A stretch of DNA of 18,004 nucleotides from Rhodospirillaceae bacterium. GTDB lineage: Bacteria > Pseudomonadota > Alphaproteobacteria > SP197. The first letter of the stretch is position 1, and each line of letters begins with the position of its first letter. The position numbers were made by a program, and so were the translations under genes. The stretch lies in assembly GCA_018700655.1 (NCBI GenBank), contig JABIUG010000197.1:1-18004 (forward strand). The letters are read 5' to 3'. This document shows, one piece after another, positions 1 through 7,569 of this stretch. Under the pieces are notes generated by a model, which was given only the letters and a program-made list of their open reading frames with translations, did no database searches and had not been told where the DNA came from.

Positions 1-2107
1 ACACGTCGCCCTGCAGGCCCAGAACCACCAGAACAGCGGCAATCGCCACTGCGTGGAAGGTCGCCGTGAAGACAACCAGCATGTTGTTGAGGTTGCCTTG
101 GACAAAGGTGATGCGCATCAGCTCGGCATAGTGTTTCGACCATCGCTCAAACGCGCTGTGCTCGGCACCGGCGACACGGATTTTGGCAACGCCCGAAAGA
201 AGCTGCAATACGACTGACTGGATGCGACCGGTCAGTTCCAGCATGTCACGATAGCGCGACAGGACCTTGCGCCCGATCAGGAAGGCGATGATCCCGTACA
301 CCAGCGCGGCAAAAGCCGAGACGGCCGCCAATCGCCAGTCGAAATAGATCATCAGACCAAGACTGAACGTGCCGATCACGCCATGGATCAGACTGGTGGT
401 CACCGAGCCGGTCAGCAGTTGACGCATCGTGTTGATGCTCTGTGCCCGGTTGGCGAGGTCACCGACCGAGTGGCCGCGGAAGAAGCCTGCCTCCAGCTTC
501 AGCAGGCGATCCCACACCGCAGCCTGCACCCGGTAGTCCATAGCGCCTTCGATGCGCAGCATCGACAGGCTCTGGACCAGGCCGAACCCCGCCATTGCCA
601 TACCTGTGATCACCAGCGCGGCGGTCAACACGTAGAGCTGATAGAGCTGGGAATCGGGTATGATCGGATCCATGATCCAGCCCGTGACAATCGGCGTGAC
701 GAGAGACAGGATGCCGCCCAGTATCACCATCCAGCCGACCAGCCAGACATCAAGGCCCAGCCCACGCACGCCGAACGCAGCGATGCGGCGTGCAGTGAGT
801 TTTCCGGAGGGGAACGGGGCAAACAGGAACCAGCCGTCCTTGCCGTAGCGCCCGGCAGTCGCCGCCGTGATCGCCTCCGGCTCGGCGCTGGTATGACCGA
901 CTGCGGCATATCCGCCGCCACGCCGGGGAATAAGCGCCACCGGTACATCATCGTCAAGCCACGCCACCAGGGGGCCATGATCGGCGAGCCACCATTGTCC
1001 TGTCAGGGCAACGCGACGCGCCTGCAGGCCGGCGGCCGATGCCAGCGAATCCAGCGGGTCGGGACGTTCAAGCAGGCGTTTTTCCCGGTCCGGAGAGAGC
1101 ACAAGGCTGCACCCCTGTACTTCCAGGACCCTGGCCATGGCCGAGCCCAGAGCACTTCGATCGTTGCCGGAGCGGAGAATGTTTCCGCGGCGAAAGACAT
1201 TCAGCAGGCCGTGGAGGGCAGCATCAAAACGGTCCTCTTCGGCAGTTTCGCGTTGTTGGGCGAGGTTATGTTCCTGCTGGCCGGCACGCTCCAGCTTCAC
1301 CGTCGTTATGCGCATGGCCAGCGCCAGCAGCCTGTCGAGGTCGCCTTCTACGTCTGCTTCACCCAGCCAGGACAACGTGTCGAGCAGGCGCGCCGTGCCG
1401 TCTGTGGCTGGGGCAAACCAGGCGCCCGCACAAAATGGCAGGCATTGCTTGCCCTGGGGTTCAATCTCGAAGCACCCGCTCATCTCGAAGGTCGTACCAC
1501 CGGCCTGTAACCAGAGAAGGCGCCTGCCGGCAATGAGCGGTTCGCCTTCCTTCAAGGCGACATCGCCGGCCTCGTTTACGGTCTGGGCCGAGTAGGGCGC
1601 ATGGCGCGCCATATCGGCGAACAGCGCCATGATGGACTCCCCAAGACCGCGCAGGCGCATATTGGCGGCCTCGACGTCTCCCTCGGCCGCGTCCTCGCCC
1701 GATACCGAGGTGGCGCGGTCGCGTTGCAGCAGCCCCAGCAGGCCGGCCCTGGACAATTTTGCCAACGAAGTGTTCGCGGTGGGCACTGCGATCAGTTGAA
1801 GTCCCGCGTCGGGCTCGGGAAGCCCGAACAGCGTGCCTCCGGCCGCAACTGTTGCAAGGTAATGCCTCTTTCCGATACCGGCTTCGGTCTCCAGGCTTTG
1901 GCGGTGCACCACGAAGAGATCAAGTGCACCATCGAGTACGACCCAGGTATCGCGCCCCTCAACATCGAACACGTCGCGACCGCTGCAGATATAGACCTGC
2001 TCTGAAAGGTTCAGCTCTTCAACGATGCTGCGGGCCGGCTGGATCCAGACGGAAGCCACCGCTTTCGCCAGGCCGCCGTCACCGAAGAGGAAATCGAGCC
2101 CGCTCAC
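1..2107 (-). CDS. NHLP-type bacteriocin export ABC transporter, second permease/ATPase subunit (partial, C-terminus off the window)
   Basis: This minus-strand frame stays open from a GTG at 2107 to the left edge, about 702 codons. The first ~450 residues are soluble. Residues ~30-130 resemble a degenerate cyclic-nucleotide-binding-like fold (pieces such as VYICSGRDVFDVEG and WVVLDGALDLFVV), followed by a long linker. Membrane segments of an ABC exporter domain begin near residue 455 (LVGWMVILGGILSLVTPIV) and run to the edge. The nucleotide-binding domain, with Walker A, signature and Walker B, should lie beyond the window, so it is unseen. A long non-peptidase N-terminus directly after a C39-peptidase transporter and an HlyD protein is the layout of the NHLM/NHLP second ABC subunit. 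It would act at the inner membrane, probably pairing with the upstream subunit to export a leader-bearing peptide. GTG overlaps the upstream TGA (GTGA), which argues for translational coupling and fixes the start. Confidence 0.87.
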   Translation of the reverse strand, partial: MSGLDFLFGDGGLAKAVASVWIQPARSIVEELNLSEQVYICSGRDVFDVEGRDTWVVLDGALDLFVVHRQSLETEAGIGKRHYLATVAAGGTLFGLPEPDAGLQLIAVPTANTSLAKLSRAGLLGLLQRDRATSVSGEDAAEGDVEAANMRLRGLGESIMALFADMARHAPYSAQTVNEAGDVALKEGEPLIAGRRLLWLQAGGTTFEMSGCFEIEPQGKQCLPFCAGAWFAPATDGTARLLDTLSWLGEADVEGDLDRLLALAMRITTVKLERAGQQEHNLAQQRETAEEDRFDAALHGLLNVFRRGNILRSGNDRSALGSAMARVLEVQGCSLVLSPDREKRLLERPDPLDSLASAAGLQARRVALTGQWWLADHGPLVAWLDDDVPVALIPRRGGGYAAVGHTSAEPEAITAATAGRYGKDGWFLFAPFPSGKLTARRIAAFGVRGLGLDVWLVGWMVILGGILSLVTPIVTGWIMDPIIPDSQLYQLYVLTAALVITGMAMAGFGLVQSLSMLRIEGAMDYRVQAAVWDRLLKLEAGFFRGHSVGDLANRAQSINTMRQLLTGSVTTSLIHGVIGTFSLGLMIYFDWRLAAVSAFAALVYGIIAFLIGRKVLSRYRDMLELTGRIQSVVLQLLSGVAKIRVAGAEHSAFERWSKHYAELMRITFVQGNLNNMLVVFTATFHAVAIAAVLVVLGLQGDV

Positions 2108-4311
2108 TGGGCACCGACCAGGGCAGCGTAAAAGCCCTTCATCTGCATCAGCTCATCGTGATTGCCACGCTCTACCGCCTTGCCCTTGTTCATTACGATG
2201 ATTTCGTCGGCATCACGGATCGTGCTGAGACGGTGGGCCACGATGATGCAGGTGCAACCCCGGCGGCGCAGCGCAAGATCGATTTGTTGCTCGGTCAGGG
2301 GGTCGAGTGCGGAAGTCGCCTCGTCCAGGACAAGGATACTGGGATCGTGGACAAGCGCTCGCGCGATCTCCAGGCGTTGGCGCTGTCCGCCGCTGAAGTT
2401 CGTCCCTACTTCGGCCATCAAGCTCCTGTAGCCGCCGGGCCGTGAAGCCACGACCTCGTGGATCTGCGCGTCGCGTGCTGCCCGGAGAATCTGGTCATCG
2501 TCGACCGTGGAATCCCACATCGCCAGGTTGTCGGCAATCGAACCTTCGAAGAGCGCCGTGTCCTGGTCGACCGAAGAGAATGAACGCGAGGTCAGTTCAC
2601 GCGGGATCGAGGTAAGAGGCATCCCGTCAAACAGAATATCGCCCGATTGCGGCTGATAAACCCCCAGAATCAGCTTCGCGAGTGTCGACTTGCCACTGCC
2701 CGAACCTCCTACAAGAGCAACCCGTTTGCCCGGCGTCAGGACAAGATCGAAGTTCTCGATCAGGGGAGGGTCGAGTGGACTGTAGCCAAAGCAGACATTC
2801 CGTATCTCGACATGACCCGAAAGCGTTGTGGCGTCGATCTCTTGTTTGTCGTCTGCCAGAAGCGGATCGCGCGGGTAGCGCAAGACATCATCGAGTCTGT
2901 TGAGATTGCCTTCGATCTCCTGGAGTTGTGCGCCAAATCCAACCAGGCTCTTGATCGGCCCGGTGACGTGAACCATCAGCGCCTGGAAGGCGACAAGGCC
3001 GCCGATGGTCAGGGTGCTGTGCATGACCAGCAGGGCGCCGCCACCCAGAACCAGCGCTGCTAACAGGCTGTCGAGCAGACCCGGTACACCGCTCAGCAAC
3101 GTCGTCGCTTCAGACAGGCGTTGGTTCGTGTTGACGGTCTTCGTCTGATAGCCGGACCAGATCGAGAAAAACTCGGACTCGGTGCCGGATGCCTTGAGAG
3201 TCTCGATCGCCTGGAGGCCGGCCATCGCTGCGCCCTGCGATTTCGCCGTCTCGTTCAACAGCACATTGTTGAGATCCTTGCGACGGTGCTGGGCCAATTG
3301 CAAAGCAATCACGTTGCCCCCGGTCAGCACGAAGACCAGAAGGGTGAGCTGCCAACTAAACAGAAGCATCACGCCGCCGAAGAACACAATCATGATGCAG
3401 TGGATTACGGTCGTGGGCAGCGGACCGGCCAGCAGGGCGGCCAGCCTGTGACAGGACTGAACCCGGGATGCCACGTCGCCGACATAACGTTGGCTGTAGA
3501 AGATGACCGGCACGCAGAGAACGTGCCAGAAGAACTGTGCCGCCAGCGAGACAGCGAGCTTGGTCTGAACCAGCAGCAGATAACGTTGCTGCATCCAGGT
3601 CAGGATACCGGTCGTGATTCCGCTCAACACCAGACCGATCACCAGCGGCAGCAGCCAACCGCTGAAACCGCGTGTCAGAACATCGTCAACGAAGACCTTC
3701 AGAATCGTCGGCTGCACGATGCCCGGTATCACCAGCATCAGGCTGGCTGCCATGATGAAGGAGATAACAGTACGCGATCCCTTCAGGCGTGATCCCAGAG
3801 CATGGACCAGACTTCGTTTCTTGCCGCCTTTCTGAAAATCTGGCCCGGGTTCAAAGGTCAGGCAAACGCCGGTGAAACCCTGCTTGAACGCCTCCATATC
3901 AATGCGGCGAGGGCCACTTGCCGGGTCGTTGACATAAACACGATCACCCTTGATTCCCTCGATCACCAGGAAATGGTTGAAGTTCCAGAAGACGACGAAA
4001 GGCACGGGCATCGCGAGCGCCTCTTCGACCTCAACCTTGAGACCGGCCGCCTGCAGCCCATAACCTCGCGCGGCCTTGACGATGTTGCTGGCCTTGGCGC
4101 CATCGCGCGAAACCGAGCAGGTCACACGCAGCTCTTCCAGTGTCGCAATGCGCCCGAAATAGCCCAGAACAATGCCCAGCGCCGCGGCACCACATTCCAC
4201 CGCTTCCATCTGCAACAGGGTCGGCGTGCGGACGCGCCGACCTTGCCGGCCCTTTGGAGCCCGCCCACCTGTTTCCTTGGTGTCTTCCTCGTCGAGAAGG
4301 GCTTCTGTCAT
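2104..4311 (-). CDS. NHLP-type bacteriocin export ABC transporter with N-terminal C39 peptidase
   Basis: A 735-residue fusion of peptidase, membrane and ATPase domains. The C39 peptidase occupies residues ~28-150, with the oxyanion Gln34 and nucleophile Cys40 in QMEAVECGAAAL, catalytic His113 in NFNHFLVIEG and Asp129 in VNDPASG. Transmembrane segments span ~180-450. The ATPase domain follows: Walker A GGSGSGKST at 535-543, signature FSGGQRQ near 639-645, Walker B ILVLDEATSALD at 659-670 and switch His693. All catalytic motifs are intact. Known members of this family cut a leader after a double-glycine-type site and export the core peptide. The ATG overlaps the stop of the HlyD gene (ATGA) and the TGA overlaps the GTG of the second ABC gene, so the three form one operon. 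The closest alternative is a generic bacteriocin or RTX C39 exporter, but the paired second ABC gene favours the NHLP class. Confidence 0.93.
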   Translation of the reverse strand: MTEALLDEEDTKETGGRAPKGRQGRRVRTPTLLQMEAVECGAAALGIVLGYFGRIATLEELRVTCSVSRDGAKASNIVKAARGYGLQAAGLKVEVEEALAMPVPFVVFWNFNHFLVIEGIKGDRVYVNDPASGPRRIDMEAFKQGFTGVCLTFEPGPDFQKGGKKRSLVHALGSRLKGSRTVISFIMAASLMLVIPGIVQPTILKVFVDDVLTRGFSGWLLPLVIGLVLSGITTGILTWMQQRYLLLVQTKLAVSLAAQFFWHVLCVPVIFYSQRYVGDVASRVQSCHRLAALLAGPLPTTVIHCIMIVFFGGVMLLFSWQLTLLVFVLTGGNVIALQLAQHRRKDLNNVLLNETAKSQGAAMAGLQAIETLKASGTESEFFSIWSGYQTKTVNTNQRLSEATTLLSGVPGLLDSLLAALVLGGGALLVMHSTLTIGGLVAFQALMVHVTGPIKSLVGFGAQLQEIEGNLNRLDDVLRYPRDPLLADDKQEIDATTLSGHVEIRNVCFGYSPLDPPLIENFDLVLTPGKRVALVGGSGSGKSTLAKLILGVYQPQSGDILFDGMPLTSIPRELTSRSFSSVDQDTALFEGSIADNLAMWDSTVDDDQILRAARDAQIHEVVASRPGGYRSLMAEVGTNFSGGQRQRLEIARALVHDPSILVLDEATSALDPLTEQQIDLALRRRGCTCIIVAHRLSTIRDADEIIVMNKGKAVERGNHDELMQMKGFYAALVGAQ

Positions 4312-5582
4312 TGATCTTCTGGCGTCGTCGGGTCGACCCAGGTCTGGACAATCGGGAGAAGCAGGCTGATGGGCAGGGCCTCGCGCACATTGACCTCCGC
4401 CGAGACGGTGGTGCCGCTGGTGATCTGTCCCGGCGGTCCGTACGATGAAGACCAGGCAAAGCCGCTGGCGGCATCCGGATCCAGATCGAGCTCGATGTAG
4501 ACGACGATCGGCGCTCCTGCGCTCATCATCTGAGTGACCAGCGCTTCGTTGCCGAGCGTGGACATGAGGCCGGCCTCCGTCGCGGGCAAGGCGCCGACAT
4601 AACTAACCTTGCCGTTGATCGATCCATAGATGTCACGCTCGACCGTGGTTGGCGTGACCTGTGCGCTCATGCCGACAACCAGTTTCTTGCCCTCCTGAAT
4701 GGGGAAATAGCCCACCACATGAAGCCCGCCGCCGCGTTCCTCGATGACCGCGACCTGATCGCCGGCTTCAACATAGGCGCCCTGCTTGCCCGCGATTTGC
4801 ACCACGGTTCCGTCCACCGGCGCAATGATGTCACGGCTCAGCTCGGTCGAGACACGAAGGTCCTTAAGGTTGTTGTCAGCCGCGAGCACCTGGCTTTCCA
4901 GGTCCTGAAGGTTGGTTCGCTGCTCATTCACGAACTCGACCTGTTGGGTCTGCAATGAGGAGATGTTGTTGGTGCTGTCGAGGATGTCCTGCTCGGCCGC
5001 GTGGATCGCGGTCATGGTGTCATCGACCTGCTGGCGCGTGACATAACCTTTTTCCAGGTCGGCCTGCTGGTCGCCATAGAGGGCGCGAAGATAAATCAGC
5101 TGTTCGTTGTTTGAGGCAATCTTGCTGCGCTGGGTTGCGACCTGCTGCTCCGTGTTGCTCAGACGTTCGGCGATGTCGGCGGCGCTGCTCTGCTGCAAAC
5201 TCGCGTACTGGGCCTGGAGCTGATCCAGCACGCGTTGGGCGCTGGCGATCTGCGCGGTTTGATCGGGAAGCTGGATGATTCCGATCTTGTCGCCCGTTTT
5301 CACGGTATCACCGACCTTTACCGATAGTTCAGAGAAAGCGCCAGAACCCGTCGCGATCACGTCGTAATTGGAGCTGTCCTTGTACAAGAGGATGCCCATC
5401 CCGTCGGCCCGGAAGGGAATGCGCCCCAGGAAGGACCAGGCGACGACCGCAAGCAGGACGCAACCCAGAATGGATAGCGCCAGCCAACCGCGCGGCGATG
5501 ACAGGTTCAACGCGGTATCGAGCTGTTCTGGGTCTCTCAGCTTCTTTAGCGCATCCTTGCGATAGAGGTCGCTGCCCGCCAC
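4308..5582 (-). CDS. HlyD-family periplasmic adaptor of the NHLP export system
   Basis: Membrane-fusion protein of 424 residues from the chosen GTG. It has a short cytoplasmic N-terminus (SDLYRKDALKKLRDPEQLD), one membrane segment at ~33-52 (LALSILGCVLLAVVAWSFL), a first biotinyl/lipoyl-like half at ~75-105, a long Gln/Ala-rich coiled coil at ~108-240, and the second lipoyl half beginning at APVDGTVVQIAGKQGAYVEAG, then a beta-barrel region. The N-terminal pattern 'Lyr-Lys-x-Ala-Leu-x-x-Leu-x-x-Pro-Glu-Gln-Leu-Asp' is that of NHLM HlyD proteins. The start at 5582 is preferred over an in-frame ATG at 5621, because GGAGG lies six bases upstream of the GTG and the extra 13 residues look non-native. 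It should bridge the ABC subunits to the outer membrane. It is first in the transporter operon and overlaps the next gene by four bases. Confidence 0.92.
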   Translation of the reverse strand: MAGSDLYRKDALKKLRDPEQLDTALNLSSPRGWLALSILGCVLLAVVAWSFLGRIPFRADGMGILLYKDSSNYDVIATGSGAFSELSVKVGDTVKTGDKIGIIQLPDQTAQIASAQRVLDQLQAQYASLQQSSAADIAERLSNTEQQVATQRSKIASNNEQLIYLRALYGDQQADLEKGYVTRQQVDDTMTAIHAAEQDILDSTNNISSLQTQQVEFVNEQRTNLQDLESQVLAADNNLKDLRVSTELSRDIIAPVDGTVVQIAGKQGAYVEAGDQVAVIEERGGGLHVVGYFPIQEGKKLVVGMSAQVTPTTVERDIYGSINGKVSYVGALPATEAGLMSTLGNEALVTQMMSAGAPIVVYIELDLDPDAASGFAWSSSYGPPGQITSGTTVSAEVNVREALPISLLLPIVQTWVDPTTPEDQ

Positions 5583-5651
5583 TTTTTGCCTCCAAACCGA
5601 GGAGCAACGCAAGACCGTCAATTGGCCGGCGTTCTCCCCTGTCCCGCCGGG

Positions 5652-5659
5652 ATAATATC
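5652..5659 (-). promoter_or_regulatory. Possible extended -10 element for the export operon
   Basis: On the minus strand the sequence TGATATTAT reads as an extended -10 (TG-A-TATTAT), in an AT-rich patch within otherwise GC-rich DNA, about 70 bases upstream of the GTG of the HlyD gene. No good -35 hexamer is visible at 17 bases (TGTTTT is the best). The 224-base gap between this gene and the oxygenase upstream (5583-5806) holds no convincing precursor-peptide ORF: the short ATG frames of 21-23 codons lack ribosome-binding sites. Confidence 0.28.
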
Positions 5660-5806
5660 ATCAGCGACCGACAAAAAACACATGGGGCACCGTGGTTGAA
5701 TAGCGCTGCGAAAACTGAACCCTGGCCGTCATGGGATGCCGATGGTTTCTGTTCCAGCTCTTAGTTCAGGCCTGATGCGCCCGGAAGCGACCTGCTGATA
5801 GAGGCT

Positions 5807-6652
5807 CTAGATCGCAGCGGTCACTGTGGGACACATGGCGCAGGCAGGGTGATCGCCCACAACGATGCCGTTGCTGGCGAACTCGGGCAGAAGGTCGGGA
5901 ATGCAGCCGCCGGGCCGCGTGGTGATCCGTGCATCCTCGCCCAGCCATTGGGCCGAAATGGAGCGACGCCAGAGGCCAGCGGGCAGATCGCCGGAACCAC
6001 CGTGGACGGTCATACCGTGAAACACCAGGACGTCGCCAGGATCCATGGGCCAGCGAAGGAACTCGTACCTGTCGCGATCCGCGCCGGAGAAGTTGGGGAC
6101 CGTCATGAACTCGGCGTCGCCGACATCCATCTCGCCACCCAGATGATCCTGTGCAAAATGGGGTTTGGCGAGCGGACGATCCCACAGATGCGAGCCGCGA
6201 ACGAACTCCAGTTCGGTACCCGCGGGTACCGGATCGAGGCAGGTCCAGATACTCAGTGCTTGCCTTCCCTCGGCGCACCAATAGGTCTGATCCTGGTGCC
6301 AGGGGGTGTGCGACTGCGTGCCCGGGGAACGCACGAAGATCGTAGTGTAAAAGGCACAGGCCGCCGCGAGGTCCATCATCCCGGCAGCGATCGATCCCAG
6401 CGGGGAGCCCAACATGTAACGTTCGAAATGCGGGTTGTGCGGCACCGTGACTGCATCGACAAAGAAGTGGTTGGCATCGTCGTTCACCCAGTCTCTCTTG
6501 CGCGCACTGGGTTCCTCGATATCGAGGGCAACACCTGCCTCCAGAACCCCGAGCCAGTGATCGTTCAGCACGCCTTTCAGCATCACGACACCGTCGCGGT
6601 TGTAGGCATCGACGTCTTTCTGAGAAACCGGGAACATTTCCGCATGCGTCAT
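5807..6652 (-). CDS. Phytanoyl-CoA dioxygenase (PhyH) family Fe(II)/2-oxoglutarate oxygenase
   Basis: A 281-residue protein with the facial-triad signature of the PhyH family. His119 and Asp121 lie in HTPWHQDQTYW, the distal His217 in VFHGMTVHGGS, and Arg229/Arg230 is likely to hold the 2-oxoglutarate carboxylate (GLWRRSISAQWLGED). These enzymes hydroxylate or halogenate small molecules or CoA esters in the cytoplasm. The substrate here cannot be read from sequence. The ATG at 6652 is chosen because AGGGAGG ends five bases upstream. An upstream in-frame ATG at 6859 would add 69 residues running through two hairpins and low-quality sequence. It sits upstream of the export operon on the same strand (224-base gap) and diverges from the methyltransferase, so a role as a tailoring enzyme for an exported product is possible but unproven. 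Confidence 0.9.
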   Translation of the reverse strand: MTHAEMFPVSQKDVDAYNRDGVVMLKGVLNDHWLGVLEAGVALDIEEPSARKRDWVNDDANHFFVDAVTVPHNPHFERYMLGSPLGSIAAGMMDLAAACAFYTTIFVRSPGTQSHTPWHQDQTYWCAEGRQALSIWTCLDPVPAGTELEFVRGSHLWDRPLAKPHFAQDHLGGEMDVGDAEFMTVPNFSGADRDRYEFLRWPMDPGDVLVFHGMTVHGGSGDLPAGLWRRSISAQWLGEDARITTRPGGCIPDLLPEFASNGIVVGDHPACAMCPTVTAAI

Positions 6653-6662
6653 GCCAACCTCC

Positions 6663-6717
6663 CTTGGTCCAAACCACCGTTGGACAAGCCGATGATCCCG
6701 GAGGGGACCTCCGGATC
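6663..6717 (-). promoter_or_regulatory. Two tandem hairpins in the leader of the PhyH gene
   Basis: Hairpin 1 pairs 6663-6672 (CTTGGTCCAA) with 6680-6688 (TTGGACAAG), nine pairs with one bulged G and a 7-base loop. Hairpin 2 pairs 6694-6704 (GATCCCGGAGG) with 6708-6717 (CCTCCGGATC), ten pairs with one bulged base and a 3-base loop. They are five bases apart, and hairpin 1 touches the Shine-Dalgarno side of the start. No U-run follows, so simple terminators are not indicated. They may modulate translation or RNA stability, or serve as a DNA operator. Confidence 0.45.
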
Positions 6718-6902
6718 CGGTTAGCACCGTATTCTTCCCGATTTTTGGTGACAACTTTTGAATAGGCGCAGGGAGTGGGTGCCTTCCATGCGTCGTTCTT
6801 CTGCCTGGTTCTCTGTAGCCTGCCGTGGAAGCGACGCTGGAAGCATTGCGGTCCACCATGGCACTGTGATGCGAGCGAAGAGACCCTGAAAGGAATTCGG
6901 CA

Positions 6903-7526
6903 GTGATCGACCGTCCCGGTATCGCGAAAATCTATCACGCCCAGTCGCTCGATGAAGTGCGCCAGGCTTATGACACCTGGGCCGAGACCTATGATGTGCA
7001 GGTCGTCGACGAATTCGGCTTCCGTGCCTACGAGTATGTCGTGGCGAGCGTGCGCGCCCATCTGGACGACGATGCACATCTTCTGGATGCCGGTTCCGGC
7101 AGCGGCATGGTCGGGTTGGCCGCACAGGCCGCCGGGCTGACCACGATTGACGCCATGGATCTCTCGGTCGGCATGCTTGAGAAGGCCAAAGCCCGCGGAA
7201 TTTACCGCGATGTGCGGGTAGGTGTCCTTGGCGAGCCGCTCGACTACCTGACCGACAGCTATGACGCGGTCTTGAGCGCCGGCGTGTTTACGCCGGGCCA
7301 TGCTCCACCGGAGGCATTTGTTGAGTTGGTGCGCGTGGTCAAGCCGGGCGGGCTAATCTGCTTCACTTTGTGCGATGACGTGACCCCACTCGGCTTCATC
7401 GAGGAAATGGAACGGCTGGCGTCGCAGGGTACATGGGAGCTGATCACGATGGGTGAGCCGTTTCAATCGATGCCGAACGGGCAACCGGAAATCGAACTCC
7501 GCATCTGGCTCTACCGCGTGTTGTGA
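6903..7526 (+). CDS. Class I SAM-dependent methyltransferase
   Basis: A 207-residue soluble protein. Motif I, the AdoMet-binding glycine loop, is LLDAGSGSGMVG at residues 60-71. The acidic post-I position lies in IDAMDLSVGML, and a motif III-like VVKPGGLICF follows near residue 140. The N-terminal YDTWAETYD element is typical of small-molecule methyltransferases of the METTL27/WBSCR27-like group. The acceptor substrate is unknown. The start is GTG at 6903, with AAGGA about nine bases upstream and no better ATG nearby. It is transcribed away from the PhyH gene across a 250-base spacer (6653-6902) and runs convergently into the DAO gene, so it stands as a single-gene unit. No confident sigma70 promoter was found in the spacer on this strand. 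Confidence 0.88.
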   Translation: MIDRPGIAKIYHAQSLDEVRQAYDTWAETYDVQVVDEFGFRAYEYVVASVRAHLDDDAHLLDAGSGSGMVGLAAQAAGLTTIDAMDLSVGMLEKAKARGIYRDVRVGVLGEPLDYLTDSYDAVLSAGVFTPGHAPPEAFVELVRVVKPGGLICFTLCDDVTPLGFIEEMERLASQGTWELITMGEPFQSMPNGQPEIELRIWLYRVL

Positions 7527-7537
7527 ACGCCTCGGGG

Positions 7538-7569
7538 TGAGGGCCGCGCCTTCTGTCCTTGCGGCCTCA
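7538..7569. terminator. Candidate shared bidirectional terminator hairpin
   Basis: Arms TGAGGGCCGC (7538-7547) and GCGGCCTCA (7561-7569) pair over nine bases with one bulged G and a 13-base loop. They lie in the 40-base gap between the converging methyltransferase and DAO genes. The right arm contains the DAO stop codon. No U-tract is present on either side, so factor-independent termination is uncertain. Confidence 0.4.

Noticed and set aside
383..1510. A 375-codon plus-strand open frame
   Set aside because: Antisense to the second ABC subunit, whose minus-strand frame is continuous and has transporter-like hydrophobic segments.
5766..5780. A third His-Gln-Ala-stop similar to the CocE tail, downstream of the PhyH gene
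   Set aside because: Only four codons match and upstream codons do not align with the CocE end. The core TCAGGCCTGA is a palindrome likely to recur by chance.
5583..5806. Short minus-strand ATG frames of 21-23 codons ahead of the HlyD gene as possible precursor peptides
   Set aside because: No ribosome-binding site, no leader-like sequence, and too short for an NHLP or Nif11 precursor.
5766..7301. A 511-codon minus-strand open frame
   Set aside because: It runs antisense to the methyltransferase and out of frame through the PhyH gene, both of which have clear motifs. The translation is Arg/Gly/Ser-rich and lacks domain features, as is common for shadow frames in GC-rich DNA.
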